From Pilasporangium apinafurcum (taxonomy: Eukaryota > Oomycota > Peronosporomycetes > Pythiales > Pythiaceae), in contig BCKE01000033.1 of NCBI GenBank assembly GCA_001600495.1, positions 178,347 to 242,346 on the forward strand: a stretch of DNA of 64,000 nucleotides, written 5' to 3'. Below, piece after piece: positions 30,550 to 41,352 of this stretch. Every line of letters starts with the position of its first letter. Position 1 is the first letter of the stretch. The translations under genes were made by a program, and so were the position numbers. A model generated the notes under the pieces. It was given only the letters and a program-made list of their open reading frames with translations. It did not search any database and was not told the DNA's origin.

Positions 30550-31148
30550 AAGTAAGTAAGTAAATATATATAATCTAGGTATATAATGAGAAATTAACCA
30601 GCTGTTGAGCAAACCGTTTTCATGTAAATCTAGTCGTATTGGAAGAAGATTATTCATGTGATTTGCCTCAATTCCTGAAAGCTGGTAGCTTCATCTTCAC
30701 ATACGTAGGTGGTTACACAAGTGTGATCAGTATTAATTGCTGGTCGAGGCCAATGGGGAAGAGTAGATCGCCTTATCCCATCTTTCGATAGCAAACCTAT
30801 CTTATTTTTTCAGTTGACTATCGCATACAAAGCAAACTTTGATGTGTTGCCTATCGCTCAAGGTATACCACGGTCTCAGATAACGAAAATGGGAGATGTG
30901 CAGTTACCGGTACGCAATAAGCCACTTCTCCCACGTACATAGGCAGTAAATGCGTCCAAAATTTCTCCTCTGATCGCCTCTCCTCCTTTTCTTGTGCGAG
31001 GGAAGTAAATTGGGAAGCGGTCCGTCTGCATACACAAGTCACGTCCTTCTCATCTTCATCCAATACCAAGAGCAAGCGTCTGTTTCCCGAGATCATTTAT
31101 ATAAACCTTTCCAAAAGAGCAGGAGACGACAAGCGCGACAAAAAGCAA
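30550..31148. other. Spacer between START-like genes 5 and 6
   Basis: The 3' region of copy 5 with TA-rich sequence, then the upstream region of copy 6 with TTTATATAAACC about 60 bases before its ATG, a possible TATA-like stretch. No gene is seen. Confidence 0.3.
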
Positions 31149-32405
31149 ATGAAGTTCCCATTGCCAGTTGACACGTTTCCAGCCGTAACCATCAGCGATG
31201 AAGATACCGACGCACTCAAGGGACTGGCCGAGACCCTCGTGAACGATGCGATGGTGCAATACCACGAACACCGCTACGTGCAGCACAACAAGATCGACCC
31301 GCAGCGGTACAAGTTTGTAAAGGCGAAAGGTGATTTCAAGGCATACGAAAACAAACTCGTCAGTCTCGCTGCGGCTAGAGGAACACCTAATAGCTATACT
31401 AAACCAGCACAAACATCACGCAAGATGCACTCGGTGCTGGCAGTCGGTACGATTCGTGGGAATCTAGACGATCTGATGTATGGACTGATCCATCCAACAA
31501 GCGAACTGCAGCGTCTGAAGGGCTCGTACACGAACGACAAGATTCAGGACGCGCGTGTGTTGGCCACATTACTACAGCCAACAACTGAGAACCCTGTCTG
31601 TGGATTGTTCCTGAAATGGGCTGTGAGTGAATTCGCGCCATTTATGCTGCGTGGTGTCGTGCGGCCGCGTGATTTCGTGTTCCTTGAGGCCAACGGCGTG
31701 CACATCTCTCCAGAAAATAATGAGCGCATCGGCTATTTCCTCATGCATTCCATCGATATTCCTGGTATCCGCGACCTCCACGCCGAATACAAGATCGTCC
31801 GCGGTCAACTGTCCATCTGTGGTGTGTTTCGACAGATATATCCCAATGTACTGGAGCTCTTCATGGAAGGGTTTGTTGATTCGATGGGTGACATCAGCCC
31901 GTCTGTAGCAGTGATGGGAACTACGGAAGCGTTGCTTTCATTTGGTGTGGCGATCCATTGTGCGCAGATGAAGAAACTCAATTGGACGCTGAGCAAAAGC
32001 AAACCCCCTGCGCACGATCAATACCCATTGACGCCACCTCCGGTTTGTATAGGTTGTCATAAAGACCTGAGTGGAAGCTTAAGAGGGAAGCACTGTTGTC
32101 GGATTTGCCATGCTCGTGTGTGTTCGAAATGCCGATTAGTACAGAAACTTAGTTTTTTGTCGCCGTCGACGCGACGGATCATCGTGAAGCCCATGTCGTT
32201 CTGTGGCGCGTGTGTGCGTGCATCCATGCAGACTAACGCATTGGAGGTGGCGAGAGAGGAGTTGGTATGTGAAAACGGGTGTTATGGGGCGTTTGAATGG
32301 ACGTCGAACATTTACGATTCGCCTGTATCGATCACCACGACGCGCAGTACATCGTTTGATTCGATGTTTGGTGCGTGGGAAATATCGTCAACTGGGAGGG
32401 ACTGA
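31149..32405 (+). CDS. START-like/FYVE-like zinc-finger protein 6 (418 aa)
   Basis: Begins MKFPLPVDTFPAVTISDED. START-like domain at about 95-265 has VGTIRGNLDDLMYGLIHPTS, RPRDFVFLEANGVHI and ERIGYFLMHSIDIPG. The finger has CIGC, CRIC, CSKC and CGAC; it reads GKHCCRIC, the closest in this set to a true FYVE RHHCRxC but still incomplete. The tail TTTRSTSFDSMFGAWEI matches copy 5, followed by an early stop, so the protein ends shorter. Tandem with copy 5, clearly its sister gene. Confidence 0.82.
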   Translation: MKFPLPVDTFPAVTISDEDTDALKGLAETLVNDAMVQYHEHRYVQHNKIDPQRYKFVKAKGDFKAYENKLVSLAAARGTPNSYTKPAQTSRKMHSVLAVGTIRGNLDDLMYGLIHPTSELQRLKGSYTNDKIQDARVLATLLQPTTENPVCGLFLKWAVSEFAPFMLRGVVRPRDFVFLEANGVHISPENNERIGYFLMHSIDIPGIRDLHAEYKIVRGQLSICGVFRQIYPNVLELFMEGFVDSMGDISPSVAVMGTTEALLSFGVAIHCAQMKKLNWTLSKSKPPAHDQYPLTPPPVCIGCHKDLSGSLRGKHCCRICHARVCSKCRLVQKLSFLSPSTRRIIVKPMSFCGACVRASMQTNALEVAREELVCENGCYGAFEWTSNIYDSPVSITTTRSTSFDSMFGAWEISSTGRD

Positions 32406-32971
32406 GAAATGGCAGTATGCAGGGGGCGATGAAAATCGCCCAATTTTGTAGTAAATGCCTTACATTTCACCAAGTTGAAAAGAAACATGAGAACGCACGT
32501 GCTTCGCGACAATTTGGATTCCGCCGATATTTTTTCATCGAGTGGTCAGCTCTGCATTGTTCACAGAGCTAAACATGTATCAGCCGTGACCAGTCGGTCA
32601 GTCAATCACGCGTGGTGTTCTTTCTATCAAGTACGGGTCTCTTCAAGGATTTGAGTACTTCAACTTGCTCTTCTGTTGCAAGGCTTTCATTCATCTACTG
32701 ATGTGTGGCGAGTCAAAGTTGACATGTGACTGACCAGTCACCAGACGAAAGATGGATTGATCATTCGAACGCACGCCATTACAACACTCATCAAGCAAAA
32801 CATGTAAAGAAAAAAATGTTTCAGGCGCAAGTTGCAACCAATCAGAAAGATTAGTTTTCCAGAAAGAAAAAAAGTATCCAAACGTCTAGTTGTGTCATTT
32901 GTTGTCTAAGTACGAAATTGAAACCATTTGCGCACTTTCTCGCCATTGATCAAGCACTTTGGTTCGTCGCG
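32406..32971. other. Spacer before the MFS pair
   Basis: 566 bases without a supportable gene; the right end is the upstream region of the first MFS gene. Confidence 0.35.
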
Positions 32972-34650
32972 ATGACTAACTCACGCACGGCGGCACATAA
33001 TGTGCACAACACGTACATCTTCACGCTCTTCTATTGGGCTGCGCGAAGGTAAAAACTACCGCATTACCAAACGAATCCTTCAACCCACAAAGATCTCACA
33101 GTTATTGACTTTGCCATGTATGTAGCATTCTCTTCCAGCAGGTTATCTCTGGGTACATTTATGTGCTGACGGACTCGAATCAGCCTGTAGGCATAGTCAA
33201 AGGCATCCAGGGAATCACACAGCTGCTCTTTTCATTGCCTGCAGGGTATTTTGCCGACCATACACGCCGCGATCGCGTGCTTCAAATATCTGGTGGCATA
33301 GGGCTCGTCGCTTCGCTGCTCACTTTTCTCGCAGTGGAATACAGCGATTTGCGGGTGATTTACATTGCATTTGCATTGTGGGGGCTCTTCGCGGCGTTCC
33401 AGAGCCCAGCGATGGAGGCGCTTTTCGCTGATTCCATACCACACGGCCGACGATCTTTGCCATTCACGATCAAATACAACGTGAGCAACCTCGCGATGGT
33501 CATGGGGCCATTTCTCAGCATTTTATTGTTCATATACGTCGGTGATTACTGGCGTGTGCAGGAATTACGACCCGTGCTGATCTTTGGAACTATATTGGCA
33601 GCAATCGCATCGTTGTTTTTGTTTGGATATGATGACGATCTAGCACTGCCAGAAGAGGAAGTGCAGCAGGACGAAGAGGATCAGCAGCTTTACCAATCAC
33701 AACAATATCGCCAAACTACAGCGACAGTAAATCCACTGCATCATTCCCAGGAATCACCGTCTTCACTGTCTTCAGTATCGCCATCTTCCAGACCATCGTC
33801 AGCTGCGTCTACGAGATTCTCAGGAGGTATTCATCAACGTCCTCGGCTGGGGTCCGAGCCCCTTCGGACGCCTTCCGTTGTAGGCACGGATCTGGAGATT
33901 GAATACGATTTCTCGGACGTGGAATTGGATGAAGAGCTGTCATACCTCGAAAACCAGCGCGACAAGAAGAAGAAACCAGTTCTTGCCAGTGAACAAAGCG
34001 CATTGATCGCCAACACTGCTTTACCTTCAAGAAAGAAACTGGCTTTCGATGTCCACGCTAAGGATGTACGCTTCCTCTGCTTTACAACAGAACACGTCCC
34101 GTGGATACTGTTTATTTCGGATTTTATCATCAGCAACGGCGCTGGGATGACGATCAACTTCTTCCCGCTTTTCTTTATGACTGAATACGCGCTCACACCG
34201 ATTCAAGTGAGCTTACTCTTCCTCGTCCAGCCACTTGTGGTCATGATACTTTCATTTCTGAGTCAATGGATATCAAAGCCGCTCGGTCGCATGCCAATCA
34301 TTGTCTCCACTCGGATCACCTCGACGTTCTGTCTGTTGGCTATGGCATTCGCACAGCCACTACATCTCCAAATTGCGTTATTCCTCATGCGTGGTGGCAT
34401 GATGCGCTGTTCGCAGCCATTGCGAAGGTCGGTGCTAATGGATTTCGTGCGCAAAGAGGTCCGTGCGCGGTGGAACGCGCTGGAATCCATCTCTGTCTTC
34501 TCGTATTCGGGAAGTGCGGTGCTTGGTGGATACCTTGTGGACCGATACGACTACCGTATGTGCTTCTTCATCACGAGTTTCGTTTATTTTCTTGGGCTGA
34601 GCCTCGAATTGGTGCTCCTGCCACTCACTAAACACGCTGTCGAACAATAA
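32972..34650 (+). CDS. MFS transporter 1, two exons (533 aa)
   Basis: Exon 1 (32972-33048) encodes MTNSRTAAHNVHNTYIFTLF and onward to WAAR. Exon 2 (33126-34650) continues SILFQQVISGYIYVLTDSN in phase, exactly as in the unspliced paralogue downstream, which fixes the intron. The protein has twelve predicted membrane segments. MFS motif A is GYFADHTRRDR, and FAAFQSPAMEALFADSIPH is conserved. A long cytoplasmic loop (about 190-325) is Ser/Gln-rich and acidic and contains RTPSVVGTDLEIEYDFSD. The substrate is unknown; it belongs to a drug/metabolite-type MFS branch, not a sugar porter by its motifs. It probably arose by inverted duplication with the next gene. Confidence 0.85.
33049..33125 (+). 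other. Intron of MFS gene 1
   Basis: 77 bases, GTAAAA donor and ATGTAG acceptor. The spliced reading matches the intronless paralogue residue by residue around the junction. Confidence 0.85.
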
Positions 34651-34776
34651 GACTATACAACACTCACCGTAGAAACACCAAATTCAATAATCAGAATAGC
34701 ATTTCAGAAATTCTACACCTTTAACTGGCAAACTCTTGTTCTGTGTCTGATCTCTATGGCTGATACTCATCGTTGT

Positions 34777-36225
34777 CTATTTCTCAATAGCGTGCTTGGT
34801 CAATGGCAGTAAGAATGCCTCCAATCCCAGGCCAACACAATACACGAGAGATGTAATGAAGAAGCAGATGCGGTAATCATAGGCGTCAATCAAATACCCA
34901 CCAAGCACAGCACTTCCCGACCATGAAAACACGGACACACCTTCCAGTGCATTCCATCGCGCACGGACATCTTTTGGTACGTAGTCCATGAGAATTGATC
35001 GCCGTAGTGGCTGCGAACAGCGCATCAAACCACCTCGCATGAGGAATAACGCGATCTGCAGCGCCAAAGGCTGCGCAAACGTCATGGAAAAGAGGCAGAG
35101 TACTGACAGACATCGCGTTGTCACAATTATTGGCATCCGGCCCCATGATTTCGAGACGCGTTGCGCCATATACGAAAGAAACATGATGAGAACAGGTTGT
35201 GCGATGAACAATACACTTATTTGAATCGGCGTGAGCTTGTACTCTTGCATGAAGAAAAGTGGGAAGAAGTTGATTGTCATGCCGGCACCGTTACTGATAA
35301 TGAAATCGGAAACGAACAGCAAATATGGCACATGACGTGTGCGAAAGCACAAAAATCGTGTATCTACGTGCAGCAGACGACCTTCTTCTCCGTCTTCTTG
35401 CTCTTCTACTGCAGCTTCCACATCTTTCGATGAGGATTTAGTAGTTAGTAATTTGGTCTTTTCGGTGGTCTGTTGTTGCTGTTGCTTGTGTTGTCGTTCT
35501 TCGTCGTCTTCATCAGAATAATCGTATTCCATCTCCATCTCCGTTCCGACTTCTCGCGGTGTGCGCAGCGATCTCTCCAGTGTCCGCTCATTAGAGTTTT
35601 GTATATCCTTGCTTGTTTGTTCAATGGACTGATCATCATCAAAACGAAATAGCAGTACTGCAGCAATCAATGCTAATAACGTCCCAACTTCTAGCACTGG
35701 CCGCAGTTGCTCCAACTGCCAGACATCACCATAATAAACGAACAGCAACGCACTCACAACAGGTCCAAGCACCATCGCGAGATTGCTGATGTTGTACTTA
35801 ACCATGAACGGGAACGACCGCTCGCCGTGTGGAATCGAATCAGCAAAAAGCGCTTCCATGGCGGGACTCTGAAAGGCCGCAAACAATCCCCACAATGCAA
35901 ACACGCCGTTGATGAGCATGAGCGAATTGATCTCCACAGCGTAGAACGTCAACAGCGCGCCAATGATCCCAATCACGCCCGAGATTTGTAGGATTGTGTC
36001 GCGCCGCGAGTGATCAGCGAAGTAGCCCGCAGGAAACGAGAAAATCAATTGCGACATACCCTGGATGCCTTTGACGACGCCGACATCCTTGTTGGAGTTG
36101 GTGAGCACGAAAATATACCCAGAGATGACCTGCTGGAAGAGGATGCTGCGTGCAGCCCACCAGAAAAGTGTAAAGACGTACGCCGTCTGGACGTTATGGC
36201 CAATGCGCTGCCACCACGATGGCAT
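34777..36225 (-). CDS. MFS transporter 2, intronless (482 aa)
   Basis: Paralogue of MFS 1, tail to tail with 126 bases between stops. It begins MPSWWQRIGHNVQTAYVFTL. Conserved segments are GYFADHSRRDTILQISGVIG, FAAFQSPAMEALFADSIPHG, FIISNGAGMTINFFPLFFM and RGGLMRCSQPLRRSILMDY. The central loop is shorter than in MFS 1 and Gln-rich, but keeps LRTPREVGTEMEMEYDYSD, aligned to the same motif in MFS 1. It lacks the intron that interrupts MFS 1 after the AAR residues, suggesting either loss here or gain there. Transport substrate is unknown. It sits in the membrane, probably the plasma or vacuolar membrane (inference). Confidence 0.85.
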   Translation of the reverse strand: MPSWWQRIGHNVQTAYVFTLFWWAARSILFQQVISGYIFVLTNSNKDVGVVKGIQGMSQLIFSFPAGYFADHSRRDTILQISGVIGIIGALLTFYAVEINSLMLINGVFALWGLFAAFQSPAMEALFADSIPHGERSFPFMVKYNISNLAMVLGPVVSALLFVYYGDVWQLEQLRPVLEVGTLLALIAAVLLFRFDDDQSIEQTSKDIQNSNERTLERSLRTPREVGTEMEMEYDYSDEDDEERQHKQQQQQTTEKTKLLTTKSSSKDVEAAVEEQEDGEEGRLLHVDTRFLCFRTRHVPYLLFVSDFIISNGAGMTINFFPLFFMQEYKLTPIQISVLFIAQPVLIMFLSYMAQRVSKSWGRMPIIVTTRCLSVLCLFSMTFAQPLALQIALFLMRGGLMRCSQPLRRSILMDYVPKDVRARWNALEGVSVFSWSGSAVLGGYLIDAYDYRICFFITSLVYCVGLGLEAFLLPLTKHAIEK

Positions 36226-39200
36226 AGTTTGGCTTTTTATCTTAGTGTGAAGGGAAATCTGGGAATGAATGGGTGCTGTGCTGCGCTTAGTAGCTGCGGT
36301 TGATGATTGGGATCGAACCCTGTGACATCAGTGATGGATGCGACCATTTTGATTGCGTTTTGGCTGGGGGATCTCTTCAAAATTCCTCAATTTTAGCCAA
36401 TAATAATCCATATTAGTTTGTTTAGAGATAATCTATTGGATAAAAAGAAATGACCAAGGTGTGATTAGTGTTCACCCAGCTGTTTAGAAACAACCCAAAA
36501 TTTGCTTCCATGAGCAATATGCTGCGCTTCATGCATGAACTACCAAAACTTTCAGCCAATGCGAGAGTGCCATCGCTTTCTTTTGCCTCGGTTGTAGTGA
36601 AGAAAAAAAACAACAAGCGACAACTGTCAGCTTGAGAAGCATAAATGGCTCTGTTTCACTTCTATCCAAAGTTGTAGCCAACATTGATGTATGCTAAGGC
36701 TGGCCAAGTATTCGACTATCAACTACTGCATGCAAATGGAGGAATACCAACGAAATGATCATATTTGGATAGTTAAAGACTTGATCCATGAATGGCTAAT
36801 CGATTCCAACAGAATACTGTAGTGGGCGCTAAAGTAGAATCGCAGTAACAAACGATATCATGTTTTGCTTGCCAAGCGAGATAGAGAGTCCAAGCGCAAG
36901 CAGAGTACACTCCAAATTATTAGCTGAGTGGTGGTTGAATCCAAGAACACATACGCGCAAAAGACAGCAAGTCGCGGAAGAGTTGTAGCGATAGAAAAGA
37001 TGATCAAAGGGTTCATCACAGATACATAGCGCTGTGGGGGTGTCATACACAGACTGTGGCATTCGCGTTGATGTTCCCGCTGCGCATACAGTATGGCTTT
37101 GTGAAGTCCGAAAAAAAAAGGTAAGCATCATAAAGTGCCTTTGGGAATAACCATCTTATGCCCGAGACCTCTCGTCTTCCCAATACGTTTCTGATCCCCT
37201 ATAAGCATCGCTTGGGAGCCATCCGTCCATGGGTTCATTCGCGAGTCTGTCAGCACAGTGAAGGTGCCTGAGTAAGTGAATGAAAGAATGAAGCAATCAG
37301 TTGGTTGCCTGCTTGATTTGAGCAGCTGACGTTCAACCGCAGTATCAGACGTCTAATCTTTGGATCCCACTCGTTGCTGTTGAAGATTTTATTTGTGCGG
37401 GAAACTTGCAAAGAAGTATAGGAATCAACGCCACTAAAAAGTCGCATCTAAGTACGCAAGTAGGTAAAGGTGCTCAGATCGCTTTGGCAGACTTGTAGTA
37501 ATGCGATCAAAGGCTGTTTAAATTTGTGATGGCATGTCTCGTAGTAACCAACGCGTGGCTGTTGCACACGTAGCGTCGAATCGAGTTGACTGATGGCTCC
37601 TGTTCTTGTGCTGAGGCTGTGAGAGTAACAGAGAGACAATCACAGACGTGCGTGAAGCGCTCTATGCGCCTATAAATCGTGCATCTGCGCGTCGAACGTC
37701 CGACGTCCAGTCGAAATCCTTGAACGTCTGCTCCATTTACGTCCACTCTCAGTCCCGTTACTTGCCAAGCTAAGTTACAAGGGCACTCCATCAAAGATTA
37801 CCAAGCCTTTTATGCAGGCGTCTGCACCTACAACGCGTAAAAAAATCACGTGTTGACAGCCAAGAAGCAACTGTACCTTACACTCGCGACACTCTCACTT
37901 TTGTGTCGTGATCAATCAGTGATCGTCCAGTCGCCATCATTCTTGCCATCTTTGTAATGTTAGCAAATTCATGACCCATCATTTCATGTCTTTCACACAT
38001 AAGACACTTGTATCAAAGGAAAATTTTATTTTTTTTTAACTCTGAGTTAGTGATTAATGTATATGCTGCTTCGGAGTTCCAATGTCATCTTCCCATCCCC
38101 TCTCTCTTCCTTCTCTACATATTGTAAGCTGTTTTTCCTTTCTGAACCTTCAGTGGGCCTGTCCTTCCTCCTCTCCACCAAAATAACTGAACAAATATTC
38201 ATCATCTCCATCCGTTCATGGAGCGCTTTTAAAACTATGGGTGCACGTTTACATGAGCTGGAGTATCAGTCATTCAATCACGAGGCATACAGTAAAAGCG
38301 GCTGGTCACCCACGCCATTGATGCATTCATTGCAAGGATACCTGTAATATTTTATTTTCGAGCCTTTTCTGCCATATTATCAAATCAAAAATATATTTTT
38401 ACTATATTATTAAAACTGTATAATATTATCTATTTTATCATTTGATATTTACTGAACGCGCTCTATACGAATGATGACGATTCTCAGCACATCACATAAC
38501 TCAGATTGTCCATGATCTTTTTCTTTGGGTGACCTGAACGATGAACCTGATGAAGATAGGGAATTGATCTTTCCCGCGATGGATTCAACAGAATGAGAGT
38601 GGGAATGCTGAGTTTTTTTTTTGTGAATGTTAGAAGGAATATCGCCCACGAATTAAGTTTAATCATCGATCATTAACAAGCAAATGTGAATGCATTTTAG
38701 AATTGAACTTAGATCGATTACCCGGTCTGATGAAGAAGCAGATGGATACAGCAGCAGACGCTGCTCTCTCCCACTCTTCTCGACAAAGCTGGGACATGCA
38801 CTGGATGTGCCAAGCACCCCGTTAAAGCCCGCACTTAAGCATTGGATTTTTAAACCCGCGCAGAAAATTACCAACGGACATGAAAGAGCAAATCTTCAAG
38901 GAACCATCATGGTCATCCTTGGGATAGTGTTACATTTTTGCTGCTCGTAGTATTGTTGTATGGACTTATATGAACAAAAGAAAAAGAATAGCAAAAGATG
39001 CTAACCTACCAATGCGACACGACGGCATCTGGTCTTAGAAAACTATTTTTTTTATCGTTGTAGTATCAGAAATTCACATGCCAATCTAAAATATTAAACC
39101 CGCATAGTGCGGACGTTAGCGGAAAGTGATCCAACTGTTTTGACAGCAGCAAGTAAAGTCGACGTGACACCTCAACACTCCATCTCCCTCTTCCACTCCT

Positions 39201-39399
39201 TTCCGCATCTTCCAGCCGGTGGATAGAGAGGAAGAGAGAGAGAAAGAGAGCAATCGCCCATTCTCGTGTTCGCTCCATATTGCGTAAGTGGGCGTGGCAC
39301 AGTTTGTTATTTCCAGATTGCATACCAACACGTGCCCACACACACGCCACTCGACAGAAGTGTACAAGTCCATAGCTAGTTAGACAAACTCGTTCGATA
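36226..39399. other. Gene-poor interval within the START-like array
   Basis: About 3.2 kb with no supportable gene. An AT-rich inverted repeat (TATCAAAT at 38378-38385 with ATTTGATA at 38440-38447) frames a 70-base hairpin-like block. A short frame at 38057-38347 is hydrophobic and serine-rich but unsupported. A GA-rich purine tract lies near 39228-39250. The right end is the upstream region of START-like gene 7. Confidence 0.35.
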
Positions 39400-41352
39400 A
39401 TGCAGCTGCGGTTCCCGTTACCCGCGGGCTATTTTCCCAAGTTCGAGCTTACGGCTGATGAGACGCTTGCATTCAAGAGCCTCGTGAATGATATCGTCCA
39501 TGAAACGCGTGTGCGATGGGACCACTTTGTCTACGAAGACGGAAAGCCCAAGGTCGATCTGCGATACTGGAAACTCACAAAAGCTAAAGATGGACTCCAA
39601 TGTTTTCGTCGACGCAGCAAGAATGCACAATTAGGGCTCTATGCACCCTCTGCTACAGGCACGAGCAATCTCGGAAGCACCAGCACCGGCAGCGATTCGT
39701 TCATCTCCCACTCAAGTAGCGAATCGTCCCAGGAGACGAATGGCGGCTCTCGACGCGACACGCTCACAAGCCTGCGGCCTATCCAGGAAACGCCACTGGC
39801 CATGCACGGCGGCATCGCGACTCGCAGCTCGCCGTCCGTGAGTGTGGGTAGCGCCACCAGCAGCGTACGCAGTGGAGGCACCGATGAATATTCGTACGCG
39901 ATGTCCGAGCCGAGTCGCAGAAGTATCGAGCCTATGGTCATCGGTATCGGGCAGATTGATGGGACTGTTGATGACATTGTCTACGGGCTTCACGAGTCGT
40001 CTACGGACGAGATGAAAACAATCAACGCATTCTTGGGCGATGATTCTTTAATCGACTGCGCGGTATTGCACACAATTCGACTACGCAAGTCCAGCTATTT
40101 GGGGCTCAAGTGGAAGCTGACACGGTCGATCGGCGGTAATCGCGATTGCTGTTTCATTGAGTACGTTGGAGTATCCATCGACCCAGTGAGCGGTGAGCGG
40201 TACGGCTACCACGTGCTTGAATCTGTCCCCGTCGGAAATTGCCCACCTTTCAATGACAACTCGATCGTGCGTGCGCACATGTCATTCTGCTTCCTGTTCC
40301 GACCAAGCACGACGCCTGGCGTGGTCAACATCTTCATGGAAGGTGCATTTGATTCCTCAGATGATGTGTTGACCGCTGGTGGCGTCGGTGATTACCGCAG
40401 CGCCACAGAAATGCTGTTTGGTATATCGAAAAGCCTCATCGCTTCAGAAGCGAAGAAGCTCTCGGCATTGGTTGCCGTTCAAGCAGCAGCAACCCCTGCA
40501 AGACGCAACACGAACGGCAAGCTCTGCAGCATCTGCAAGGCAAAACCCGGTATTTTGTCTTCTCATTTGACCTGTGACGGCTGTGGTGGTACAATCTGCG
40601 TGAAATGCAAGGTGAAGAAGGTCACATTCAGTCGCCGAGGCAAGATCAAGGTCTCGTGCTGCAAGATGTGCATCATGCAACTCAAGGAACTGTCTCCATT
40701 TGAAGGTGAACAGATCGAGAAACCAGCTTTAAAGCAGATCAAGAAACAGTCATCGACAGATCATTTGCAGCAACAGGACGACAGCAAACAGCAGCAGAAC
40801 AATGTGTACCAGATGTACAAATTGCCGCCATCATCTTCCTCTTCTTCCGCGGCGTCAACGCCACTGTCTAGTAAACAGCTCATGCGCATGAACTCGGGCA
40901 GCAAGTCGGACTACCACTCGTCTATGACCGATACGGACTCGTCCTACTACTCGAACCCGTCGTTCTGCTCGTCTGTCTCAGAGTTGGACGTAGATCGATA
41001 TTCGTCTTTTGATCTCGGCAGTTCCATGAGCAGCTCCAGTAGTTCAGCACTGACGGTTATTGAACGGAAAATGCCATCAGTCATGGAAGGACAGGGTCAC
41101 GGTAACTACCGACCACAATACGTGCCTCAATATCATCAACAACAACTGCCGCATCACCAGCAAGCCTATGGCATGATGGGACCGGGGGTGCGCTATCCAC
41201 CTGCACCACCGAATCATCATAACTTGTCCAGACGCGGTGGCGGAGCTGCTGGGCCACAAGAACTTTACACACAGATGCTGGAGCTGCAGCTTGCGGCCGA
41301 ACGCGCGTATAACTTGGCAAACCAGAATGCCAACTACATGCACCAACGGTAG
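39400..41352 (+). CDS. START-like/FYVE-like zinc-finger protein 7, long form (650 aa)
   Basis: The most divergent and longest member. It begins MQLRFPLPAGYFPKFELTAD, aligned to the family start. A Ser/Thr/Arg-rich disordered insert (about 80-180) separates the helical region from the START-like domain (about 183-360; IGQIDGTVDDIVYGLHESST, ERYGYHVLESVPVG, VNIFMEGAFDS). The finger has CSIC, CDGC, CVKC and CKMC (about 377-425), with SSHLTCDGC instead of RRHHCRNC. The C-terminal 200 residues are disordered, with poly-Ser, poly-Gln and His/Pro-rich stretches, ending in a helix (ELYTQMLELQLAAERAYNLA) that could be a coiled-coil interaction site. This copy may be the ancestral, less derived type, with a role separate from the tandem copies. 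Confidence 0.8.
   Translation: MQLRFPLPAGYFPKFELTADETLAFKSLVNDIVHETRVRWDHFVYEDGKPKVDLRYWKLTKAKDGLQCFRRRSKNAQLGLYAPSATGTSNLGSTSTGSDSFISHSSSESSQETNGGSRRDTLTSLRPIQETPLAMHGGIATRSSPSVSVGSATSSVRSGGTDEYSYAMSEPSRRSIEPMVIGIGQIDGTVDDIVYGLHESSTDEMKTINAFLGDDSLIDCAVLHTIRLRKSSYLGLKWKLTRSIGGNRDCCFIEYVGVSIDPVSGERYGYHVLESVPVGNCPPFNDNSIVRAHMSFCFLFRPSTTPGVVNIFMEGAFDSSDDVLTAGGVGDYRSATEMLFGISKSLIASEAKKLSALVAVQAAATPARRNTNGKLCSICKAKPGILSSHLTCDGCGGTICVKCKVKKVTFSRRGKIKVSCCKMCIMQLKELSPFEGEQIEKPALKQIKKQSSTDHLQQQDDSKQQQNNVYQMYKLPPSSSSSSAASTPLSSKQLMRMNSGSKSDYHSSMTDTDSSYYSNPSFCSSVSELDVDRYSSFDLGSSMSSSSSSALTVIERKMPSVMEGQGHGNYRPQYVPQYHQQQLPHHQQAYGMMGPGVRYPPAPPNHHNLSRRGGGAAGPQELYTQMLELQLAAERAYNLANQNANYMHQR

Noticed and set aside
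38057-38347. 96-residue ORF in the interval before START-like gene 7
   Set aside because: Low-complexity hydrophobic and serine composition, no homologous pattern, no splice context.
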